From positions 410 to 6,263 of the forward strand of contig JAKJFB010000179.1 of the NCBI GenBank assembly GCA_022705125.1: 5,854 nt of DNA. Direction: 5' to 3'. Positions 1 to 5,300 of the stretch are shown here, piece by piece (position 1 is the stretch's first letter; each line of letters starts with the position of its first letter). Position numbers and translations under genes: made by a program. Source of the stretch: Pseudomonadota bacterium (GTDB lineage: Bacteria; Pseudomonadota; Gammaproteobacteria; Pseudomonadales; UBA5518). The notes under the pieces were generated by a model. That model was not told the DNA's origin, did not search any database, and saw only the letters and a program-made list of their open reading frames with translations.

Positions 1-6
1 GACCGC

Positions 7-183
7 CTAGAGCGCACACCCGCGAACGCCGAAGCGCGTGGCCGACCAGGCCGCCACCGAGTCCACCAGCGCCTGCGCCCCGTTTCCCGACAGCAGCAAT
101 TCGGCGCGCGTGACCCCGTTGCCGGCGCTGGACGCCAGAGGAGGCGGCGAAACGAGCTTGTCCGACACGCGGCCTGGCGCCAT
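7..183 (-). CDS. possible small protein of unknown function (58 aa)
   Basis: This is a short minus-strand reading frame from ATG at 183-181 to TAG at 9-7. I do not recognise the product. It is rich in Ala, Ser, Leu and Gly, has an N-terminal Pro-Pro-Pro stretch at about residues 14-16, and ends in FGVRGCAL, with its only Cys two residues before the last. There is no obvious signal peptide or membrane segment. Two things favour translation: an AGAGGA Shine-Dalgarno-like stretch ends 4 nt before the ATG, and about 86% of its codons end in G or C, more than at the second position. Against it are the short length, the lack of a recognisable family and the absence of a convincing promoter. A TTG at 201-199 would add six residues. 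It lies divergent to the exported protein at 374. Treat it as a hypothetical gene that could be chance. Confidence 0.3.
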   Translation of the reverse strand: MAPGRVSDKLVSPPPLASSAGNGVTRAELLLSGNGAQALVDSVAAWSATRFGVRGCAL

Positions 184-292
184 CCGGTCCTCTCGAAGCA
201 AGTGCCTAGTCTCGGCGCAAGCGCGGCCGAAAGTCCATTCGAAAATCCGGTTTGCGCTGATCGATCGCGCTGTCCGCGAAGGTCGTCACAAA

Positions 293-321
293 TTGTTAAA
301 GCAAGCTGAAAGTGTTAGCCT
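293..321 (+). promoter_or_regulatory. candidate sigma70-type promoter for the exported protein gene
   Basis: TTGTTA at 293-298 (4 of 6 to TTGACA) is followed by a 17-nt spacer and TAGCCT at 316-321, which keeps the three most important -10 bases (T, A and final T). TGT directly in front of it makes an extended -10. The stretch is an AT-rich island in GC-rich DNA. It predicts a start near 328 and a leader of about 46 nt before ATG 374. A near-palindrome around GATCGATC (259-266) lies about 65 nt upstream of that start and might be a regulator site, but nothing more supports this. Confidence 0.4.
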
Positions 322-373
322 AAGGCCCGGAAATCCAAGGAACTCGGCGGCTTCGATCAAGTCTGCCTGCCAC

Positions 374-1402
374 ATGCCCCAGCCCGCCCTCCCGATCCGC
401 TCCGCCGTGCGCCTGCTGGCGCTGGCGCTGTTGGTGTTGGCCGCGATGCCGGGCGTCGAGGCTCGAGCCCAAGCGGCCACAGCCGCAACACTCTTGCCGC
501 CCGAGCGCGAATCAGAGACGCGCGTCCTGCCGGTCTGGAGCAACAGCAGTGGTCGGGTGGAAGCCTTGTTGCTGCTGGATCCGGACGAATCCAGGCGCTC
601 CGCCAATGCGCTGGACCGCATCATCAATCCCGCAAGGCCCGATCTTGGCCTCGGCGCGCGCCTGACCCTGGATGGCGGCAGCCGCGTGCAAGGCTCGATG
701 CAGTTCGAAACCGACGGCCTGGCCCTGCTCTGCGACGACCGCCACGGACTCACCCGGGCTCTTGGTGCGCTGGGCGAACACTGCCTGCTCGCCAAGCTCG
801 GCAGCGATGATCCACTCCTGACCGGAAGGCCACGCGGTGCCACCGTGGGCCTGGACTGGCGTGCAGCCGGTGGCGAATTCGACCTCAGTTTCGGCCTGTC
901 CTGGCTCAGCTTCGAGGCGCGCCCGCAGCCCTGGTTGGGCGAGGCTGGGCTGGCCTCGCCCATGGGCAGTCCCGAATCCCTCGACCTGATCAGTGCCTGG
1001 GCCCGCCAGTACGACAGCCGCCAGCTGCGCCTGAGCGGCCTGATCGCGCTCGGCCCGCAAGCGCGGTTGCTGCTGGGGGGCGACCTCGGGCGCAGCCGCC
1101 TGCGCAGCCTGGGCGGTAGCGACGTCGAATGGGAAAGCGCGGCACTCAGCCTCGGCCTTGGCTACGGCAATTTCAGTGGCCAGCTCACCGGTCGCCTGGT
1201 CGAGCTGCCGCAAGGCACGGCGCCGTGGCGCAGCCTAGACATCGGCCTGTCCTGGCGCACGCCTTGGCACGGCGAACTCTCGGTGGGTGCGAAGAACGTC
1301 CTCGGCAATCCCGACACCTCGCGCTGGCCGCTGTCCGACCTGCCGCCACTCGAAGATCCTTCGGCGCGCGTGCCCTACGTGCGCTACAAGCAAGACCTGT
1401 AG
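374..1402 (+). CDS. exported protein, probable outer-membrane beta-barrel
   Basis: This is a 342-residue precursor. The N-terminus is a classical Sec signal peptide: Arg9 and Arg13, a Leu/Ala/Val-rich core at about residues 14-24, then A-R-A / A-Q-A motifs giving likely signal peptidase I cleavage near residues 32-35. The mature part has no hydrophobic helices. From about residue 90 it shows repeated short stretches of alternating polar and nonpolar residues separated by Gly/Asp/Ser turns (for example LGLGYGNFSGQLTGRLVEL and LDIGLSWRTPWHGELSVGAKN), as in an outer-membrane barrel. It ends in PYVRYKQDL, so it lacks the C-terminal Phe usual in BAM substrates. A Cys pair is visible in the segment LLCDDRHGLTRALGALGEHCL. 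The frame stays open upstream to position 38, but ATG 374 is the start that puts the signal peptide at the N-terminus. No Shine-Dalgarno is visible. The exact function is unknown; the resemblance to a Xanthomonadales-restricted family is from memory. Confidence 0.8.
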   Translation: MPQPALPIRSAVRLLALALLVLAAMPGVEARAQAATAATLLPPERESETRVLPVWSNSSGRVEALLLLDPDESRRSANALDRIINPARPDLGLGARLTLDGGSRVQGSMQFETDGLALLCDDRHGLTRALGALGEHCLLAKLGSDDPLLTGRPRGATVGLDWRAAGGEFDLSFGLSWLSFEARPQPWLGEAGLASPMGSPESLDLISAWARQYDSRQLRLSGLIALGPQARLLLGGDLGRSRLRSLGGSDVEWESAALSLGLGYGNFSGQLTGRLVELPQGTAPWRSLDIGLSWRTPWHGELSVGAKNVLGNPDTSRWPLSDLPPLEDPSARVPYVRYKQDL

Positions 1403-1462
1403 CGCCAACACTCCCGCCCGCTGCAGACGCGGTCCGCAAGCGAATGCCGGCCTCGCCCTGGC

Positions 1463-1482
1463 TCAGGCGCGACGCGCCCTGA
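1463..1482. terminator. weak hairpin at the convergent gene ends
   Basis: TCAGG (1463-1467) pairs with CCTGA (1478-1482) and CGC (1468-1470) with GCG (1474-1476), leaving one bulged C and a 3-nt loop. It overlaps the TGA of the methyltransferase and lies 60 nt after the stop of the exported-protein gene, a sensible place for a bidirectional end. No T-tract follows on either strand, so an intrinsic terminator is doubtful. Confidence 0.2.
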
Positions 1483-2443
1483 CTGCCCAGCCCGCAATGC
1501 CGCCACGCTCGAATTCGAGCACTTGCAGATGCGGGGCCGGATCTCCCAGGGGCGACAGCAGGCGGCGCACCCCGGCTTCGTCCAACGCCACCTCAACCAG
1601 CTCGCGCTGGCGCAGTTCATTCGCTTCCAGCCCCTCATCGATCTGCGCCCAGGCCGCGCGCGCCGCCACCTCGCCTTCGGCGCGCGCGCGGTTCAGAGCC
1701 GCGGCCACCCGATCGCGCACCTCCACCAGCACATCCGCAAACGTTGCGGACTGCACGCGCGCGTCCAGCTCGCGCATCGACGCATTGAAGCGGTCGCGCG
1801 CAGCATGCGCCCGCAAGTCTGCGCGCAGCGACGCCTGCCCGGCGGGCGTCGCGGAACGCGCGATCGGCTCGATCAAGCCGTGTGCCGACTCGAGCAGGCC
1901 CTGCGCTTGCCGCAGCCATGCCACATGCTCCAGTTCCTCGCGCGCGATCCGCACCGGCAGGGCCTCGACGTGGTGCAGCACGGCGGCAAATCGGGCGTCC
2001 GGCTTCAAGACCCGAACCACCTCGCGCATCGCTTCGGTCCCGGCGTACTCGATTCCGTACTGGCTCATGCACAGATCGAAGCCGGCCGCCGCGAACGGCA
2101 GCGCGCGCGCGTCCACCTCGCCCCGCACGCGGATGTGCCTCGGACCCGCGTCTGGGAGCGAGGCGATCCATGCTGGCGCAACCCGCGCCGCATCGACGGC
2201 ATCGATCCCGCCCTCGAATCCGTCGCTCTGCTCGAGTAGCAGCTTGGAGAGCGGCGCATTGCCGCAGCACAGGTCCAGCACCCGAGCCTGCGGCGCGAGG
2301 CCTGCAAACACCGCGCGCCAGAAGTCCGCAATCGCCCCGCCGTAGTTGCCCGAATAGCTGCCGGCGCAGGAATGCAGCGCGCCACTCGACCAGTAGTCGC
2401 TCCAGGCGCGCGCGCGGCGTTGGGTGGCAGCGGGATCGGACAA
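1463..2443 (-). CDS. class I SAM-dependent methyltransferase
   Basis: The product has 326 residues if read from TTG at 2443-2441. It should transfer a methyl group from S-adenosylmethionine; the substrate is unknown. The Rossmann-type fold is visible in order: glycine-rich motif I VLDLCCGNAPLS (residues 55-66), an acidic strand end in GGIDAVDAA (78-86), LPFAAAGFDLCMSQYGIEY (115-133) matching motif IV, and a motif V-like MREVVRVLKPDARFAAVLHH (139-158). The first 50 residues contain WSDYWSSGALHSC and look like a family-specific cap; the C-terminal ~150 residues are helical and Ala/Arg-rich, perhaps for substrate binding. No signal peptide is present, so it is cytoplasmic. The start is uncertain: ATG at 2506 or at 2515 (the latter with GGAGG 11 nt upstream) would add about 21-24 residues and overlap the divergent gene. 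I prefer TTG because the added residues look unlike protein and would run through the sulfotransferase promoter. Confidence 0.85.
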   Translation of the reverse strand: MSDPAATQRRARAWSDYWSSGALHSCAGSYSGNYGGAIADFWRAVFAGLAPQARVLDLCCGNAPLSKLLLEQSDGFEGGIDAVDAARVAPAWIASLPDAGPRHIRVRGEVDARALPFAAAGFDLCMSQYGIEYAGTEAMREVVRVLKPDARFAAVLHHVEALPVRIAREELEHVAWLRQAQGLLESAHGLIEPIARSATPAGQASLRADLRAHAARDRFNASMRELDARVQSATFADVLVEVRDRVAAALNRARAEGEVAARAAWAQIDEGLEANELRQRELVEVALDEAGVRRLLSPLGDPAPHLQVLEFERGGIAGWAVRARRA

Positions 2444-2492
2444 GCGCTTGCACGGGATTCGGACCGGGGGCCGCAGGGTACTGCATCGGCGA

Positions 2493-2498
2493 TAAAAT
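2493..2498 (+). promoter_or_regulatory. -10 element (TAAAAT) of the sulfotransferase gene
   Basis: TAAAAT (5 of 6 to TATAAT) ends 6 nt before ATG 2505. A start 6-7 nt past the hexamer would fall on the ATG itself, which predicts a leaderless mRNA and explains the absence of a Shine-Dalgarno. No good -35 lies at the usual distance (about 2470-2475). The element sits in the 61-bp gap shared with the divergent methyltransferase gene. Confidence 0.55.
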
Positions 2499-2504
2499 GC
2501 CCGC

Positions 2505-4112
2505 ATGAACGCCATGCCACCGTTTCCCTCCGCCGCCGCGCCGCACAATGCGATGCAGGAGTCCAAGCTGCGCCGCCTGCTGGCGCGGGTCGACGCCTAT
2601 CGCCAGGCCGGCCAGCGCGACAGCGCCATCGCCAGTCTCGAAGCGGTCGTGCAGCTGCAGCCGGACAAGGTCCAGCACCAGCTCGACCTGGCCGATCTGC
2701 ACCTCGAGAACGAGAACCATGGCGCCGCGCGCGCGCTTGCCATGCGCGCCATCGAAGGCCATATCGAGAGTCCCGCGCTCGCGCTGCAGCTGATCAAGCT
2801 GCTTGCGGCGCTGAGCGAATCGGGCCTGATCCTGCAGATCGCGCAGCAGCTGCCGCCGTCGATGTGGGATTCGGCCAATTCGCTGGCGCACGTGGCCTCG
2901 CAGCTGAGCCTGGTCGGTGCGCTGGATCTCGCGCGCGAGTTCGCCCGTGCCGCGGTCGCGCGCGACCCCTCGCATCCGGCCGCCCTGTCGATCCATGCCA
3001 CGCAGGATGTGTTCCACGGCGACCTGCCTTCGGCCGCCTCGCATGCCGAGCGCTGCCTCGCGTACGTGCCCGGGGACTCAGGCTCGCACTGGCTGCTGTC
3101 GCGCCTGCGCCTGCCCGAGGCCGAGCGTCGCATCGAGCGCATCGAGCGCGAACTGGCGCGCAATCCGGGCGGCGAGGACGAGGCCAACCTCGGCTACGCC
3201 CTGCACAACGAACTGCACGACCTCAAGCAGTACGAACGCGCCTGGGTCGCATTGGAACGGGCCTGCCGCGCCAAGCGTTCCACCCTCGACTACAGCACCG
3301 AGCGCGCCACCGCCCTGTTTGCGCAGCTGCACGAGTGGGGTGCCGACGAATTGGCGCGGGGCGATGGCTACACCGGCGCCGGCCCGATCCCGATCTTCGT
3401 CATCGGCCAGCATCGTTCCGGCACCACGCTGGCCGAACGCATCGTCAGTGGTCATTCCCAGGTGGCACAAGGCGGCGAAACCTACGACATCCGGGCCGGC
3501 CTGCGCCGCATCAGCGGACTGCACTTCCGAGCCGAGAGCGATCCGCGCGTGATCGCGATGCGCGAGCGCATCGACTACCGTGGGTTGGGCGAGCACTACC
3601 TGCAAGGCATCGCCTGGCGCGCCAAGGGCAAGCCCTACGTGACCGACAAGCTGCCCTCGAACTACCTCAACCTCGGCTTCATCGCACGCGCCCTGCCGCA
3701 GGCGCGCTTCGTGCACCTGAACCGCGATCCGATCGATGTCGGCCTGTCCAACCTTCGCACCCTGTTCAGTCACGCCTGTCCGTACTCCTATGACCAGGCC
3801 GAGTTCGTCGCGCACTACCACCTCTATCTCGGCTTGATGGAGCACTGGCGCGCGCTGCTGCCGGATCGCATCCTCGACGTGAACTATCAGGATCTGGTCG
3901 ACAACCCGGAAACCGCGTCGGCGCGCATCGCCAGCTTCTGCGGGCTGGGCTACGAACCGTCGATGGTGCAGATCGAAAAGCGCAGCGATGCCGTGTCCAC
4001 GGCATCGAGCGTGATGATGCGCGAGGGCATCCGCAAGGATCGCAGCCAGGTCTGGAAAGCCTACGAGTCCCAGCTGCAGCCGATCATCCGGGCGTTCGCG
4101 GCGTCGTATTGA
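2505..4112 (+). CDS. TPR-repeat sulfotransferase, tyrosylprotein-sulfotransferase-like
   Basis: This 535-residue protein fuses a helical repeat region to a sulfotransferase that would move sulfate from PAPS to an acceptor. Residues about 20-90 and 127-190 read as TPR repeats (for example AYRQAGQRDSAIASLEAVVQLQP and GALDLAREFARAAVARDPSHP), with another at about 226-258. The catalytic domain starts near residue 295. Its 5'-phosphosulfate-binding loop is IFVIGQHRSGTTLAER (297-312). GGET at 323-326 aligns with the G-E-E-T of animal TPSTs, so Glu325 is a candidate catalytic base. DKLPSNYLNLG (381-391) and the 3'-phosphate-binding FVHLNRDPIDVGLSN (402-416, with Arg407 and Ser415) follow. The tail has the usual YQDLVDNPE segment. 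No signal peptide or membrane helix is seen, so it is probably cytoplasmic. TPRs suggest a peptide or protein acceptor. ATG 2505 is chosen because of the -10 box 6 nt upstream; Met4 and Met17 are alternatives. Sulfotransferase assignment is firm, acceptor unknown. Confidence 0.92.
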   Translation: MNAMPPFPSAAAPHNAMQESKLRRLLARVDAYRQAGQRDSAIASLEAVVQLQPDKVQHQLDLADLHLENENHGAARALAMRAIEGHIESPALALQLIKLLAALSESGLILQIAQQLPPSMWDSANSLAHVASQLSLVGALDLAREFARAAVARDPSHPAALSIHATQDVFHGDLPSAASHAERCLAYVPGDSGSHWLLSRLRLPEAERRIERIERELARNPGGEDEANLGYALHNELHDLKQYERAWVALERACRAKRSTLDYSTERATALFAQLHEWGADELARGDGYTGAGPIPIFVIGQHRSGTTLAERIVSGHSQVAQGGETYDIRAGLRRISGLHFRAESDPRVIAMRERIDYRGLGEHYLQGIAWRAKGKPYVTDKLPSNYLNLGFIARALPQARFVHLNRDPIDVGLSNLRTLFSHACPYSYDQAEFVAHYHLYLGLMEHWRALLPDRILDVNYQDLVDNPETASARIASFCGLGYEPSMVQIEKRSDAVSTASSVMMREGIRKDRSQVWKAYESQLQPIIRAFAASY

Positions 4113-4139
4113 CTCGCGTAATTGGTTGACAGCCCGCGC

Positions 4140-4237
4140 CCTTCGACTTCGCGCCTGGGGCGCTACGCTCAGGGTGAGCGGGGTTCGCAAATGCCGCTCA
4201 TCCTGAGCGTAGGCCGCGAAGAGGCCGGAGTCGAAGG
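4140..4237. repeat. long imperfect palindrome, dispersed-repeat type
   Basis: Outer arms CCTTCGACT (4140-4148) and AGTCGAAGG (4229-4237) are perfect 9-bp complements. Inner arms CTACGCTCAGGGTGAGCGG (4163-4181) and CCGCTCATCCTGAGCGTAG (4194-4212) pair over 19 bp with a single G-T wobble around a 12-nt loop. The middle parts (TTCGCG- and GGC-containing) are partly complementary. Fragments such as CTTCGAC and CTCAGGGTGAGCGG are familiar from intergenic palindromes scattered in many GC-rich proteobacterial genomes. It lies 28 nt after the sulfotransferase stop, between convergent genes, so it may also stop transcription or protect 3' ends, although no T-tract follows. Confidence 0.8.
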
Positions 4238-4498
4238 ACACCCAGTCCCTCGTCAACTATTCACCCAAATCCAGGAAGAGGCTCAGACATCCGTTTCATC
4301 CCGCGCGGGTCGGGAGTTCGCGGTGAAGGACTCAGTAGTGGCCTGTCGCGGTCAAATCGAGAGCAGCTCGCTCGGCCTGGCCGCGCGGTACTTGTGCCTC
4401 ACTCGACCCGTAGCTCCGGCCGCGGGCCTCGCTCCGGCCCGACGTCCCGCACGCCCATCGCGTCGCGATCCCACTTTTGTTTCATCCGTGACAAGCCT
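4238..4498. other. intergenic region without a recognisable gene
   Basis: This is the rest of the convergent gap between the sulfotransferase and the dioxygenase. A frame runs open across it on the plus strand (TTG near 4122 to a stop at 4502), but it crosses the palindrome and has no family, motif or Shine-Dalgarno, so I treat it as chance. Small structures seen: GCTCCGGCC twice (4413-4421, 4431-4439); CGGGCC/GGCCCG (4423-4428, 4436-4441) as a 6-bp stem; and a 13-nt palindrome ATCGCG-T-CGCGAT (4457-4469) followed by the T-rich CCACTTTTGTTT. The last could be a weak terminator on the plus strand. Confidence 0.5.
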
Positions 4499-5209
4499 CT
4501 AGCCGATCGGCACGTTCGCCGGCTGCGCGCCCTCAAGCTGGAAGCGCGCATTGAACGCCACCGTGATGCGCGGCTCGTCGCCCTCGAACGGCAGCACTTC
4601 ATGCAACACCCAGGACGGGAACAGCACCAGGTCGCCGGGCGTCAGGCGCAGCATGCGGTTGGCCATGCTGTACGGCGGCTTCATCTGCGAAATCGCCTTG
4701 TCGATGTACATGGTGCACACCGCCTGCGGGTTGATCATGGTGAGCTTGCCGCTGTCGCTGTCCGGGTCATCGCCGCCATGGCTGACGCAATACACGCCCG
4801 ACCAGGAATGCAACGGATGGTTGTGCGGGCCGAAATAGCCGCCCTTGCGCGTGACGTGGAACCAGGCCTCGCAGGCGATGTGCAGGCGCTTGAGCGTCTC
4901 CAGGTCGTAGCCATTGAGTTCGCGGATGGCGCGATAGAGCGTGCTCCAGCAGAATTCGCGCAGACGCTGCACTACGGGTTGCGGCCAGTCGAACAGGCGG
5001 AAGTTGCTCTCGAACAGGGCGGCGTTGCGATGGGTGAAGGGGTCGGGATTGCGGTAACGTTCGTCGCCGGAGCGCGCCAGGAACAGCTCCCGCAATTCGG
5101 CATTGAGCGCCTCGCAATCGGGCAGCTTCGCGAACACCATGGGCACGGAAAACGCAGGGACCAGCTGATACATGACCAATTCCATCACGAGCGGGGAGGT
5201 CCATTGCAT
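4499..5209 (-). CDS. 2-oxoglutarate/Fe(II)-dependent dioxygenase (TIGR02466-like)
   Basis: This 236-residue protein is probably a non-haem iron oxygenase that couples 2-oxoglutarate decarboxylation to oxidation of an unknown substrate. The jelly-roll signature is present: WFHVTRKGGYFGPHNHPLHSWSGVYCV (about 116-142, shown here only by its key residues His129, His131, Trp136, Gly138 and Tyr140), then SGKLTMINP (153-161), then PGDLVLFPSWVLHEV (191-205) with His203 as distal iron ligand, and RITVAFN (214-220), where Arg214 should bind the 2-oxoglutarate carboxylate. These match the order in the TIGR02466/2OG-FeII_Oxy_5 family. Which of His129 and His131 binds iron, and which acidic residue completes the triad, cannot be settled by eye. 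There is no signal peptide. ATG 5209 has a GATAGT box 5 nt upstream; Met9 (5185) and Met13 (5173, weak GGAA ahead) are credible alternatives, and family members commonly begin near the YQLVPAF segment. It converges on the sulfotransferase. Confidence 0.87.
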   Translation of the reverse strand: MQWTSPLVMELVMYQLVPAFSVPMVFAKLPDCEALNAELRELFLARSGDERYRNPDPFTHRNAALFESNFRLFDWPQPVVQRLREFCWSTLYRAIRELNGYDLETLKRLHIACEAWFHVTRKGGYFGPHNHPLHSWSGVYCVSHGGDDPDSDSGKLTMINPQAVCTMYIDKAISQMKPPYSMANRMLRLTPGDLVLFPSWVLHEVLPFEGDEPRITVAFNARFQLEGAQPANVPIG

Positions 5210-5214
5210 CGGAC

Positions 5215-5220
5215 ACTATC
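5215..5220 (-). promoter_or_regulatory. candidate -10 element (GATAGT) of the dioxygenase gene
   Basis: Read on the minus strand, GATAGT (4 of 6 to TATAAT) ends 5 nt before ATG 5209, again implying a transcript that begins at or very near the start codon, as for the sulfotransferase gene. No clear -35 is seen. Confidence 0.35.
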
Positions 5221-5232
5221 GCCATAGGCTGG

Positions 5233-5268
5233 CGGAGCGCGGCGATGGGATCAAGCGCTCCGGTACCG
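5233..5268. promoter_or_regulatory. dyad-symmetric sites in a divergent gap, possible operator
   Basis: CGGAGCGC (5233-5240) and GCGCTCCG (5255-5262) are perfect inverted 8-mers separated by 14 nt, with half-site centres 22 bp apart (about two helical turns). The second half-site overlaps the perfect palindrome CGGTACCG (5261-5268). They sit in the 91-bp gap between the divergent dioxygenase and glycosyltransferase genes, upstream of both. A dimeric repressor site is plausible; a GC-rich coincidence is not excluded. Confidence 0.3.
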
Positions 5269-5292
5269 ACCGCAACTGGCTGCCCGGAGCCT

Positions 5293-5297
5293 GAGGT
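5293..5297 (+). promoter_or_regulatory. ribosome binding site deciding the GTG start at 5301
   Basis: GAGGT lies 3 nt before GTG 5301, a short spacing but the only Shine-Dalgarno match near the start of this frame. The first in-frame ATG comes only at codon 38, inside conserved protein, so GTG 5301 is the best start. Confidence 0.5.
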
Positions 5298-5300
5298 CGC

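Noticed and set aside
38..373. Open plus-strand frame of 112 codons in phase upstream of the exported protein
   Set aside because: It would bury the signal peptide inside the protein, shows no family resemblance, runs through the candidate promoter, and is antisense to the small minus-strand frame. It is open mainly because the DNA is GC-rich.
1523..2239. Long plus-strand frame opposite the methyltransferase
   Set aside because: It has an Arg/His/Gln/Pro-rich translation with no domain, while the minus strand encodes clear SAM-binding motifs.
1635..3044. Very long minus-strand frame spanning the methyltransferase and sulfotransferase
   Set aside because: It covers two real genes in the wrong frame and translates to low-complexity Arg/Gly/Ala sequence.
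3078..4256. Long minus-strand frame opposite the sulfotransferase
   Set aside because: It is antisense to conserved PAPS-binding motifs and has no recognisable domain; it is a shadow caused by codon bias.
4423..4441. CGGGCC/GGCCCG stem as an intrinsic terminator
   Set aside because: The stem is only 6 bp and no T-run follows on either strand.
4122..4502. Plus-strand 126-codon frame in the convergent gap
   Set aside because: It begins with TTG without a ribosome site, crosses both arms of the palindrome and has no motif.
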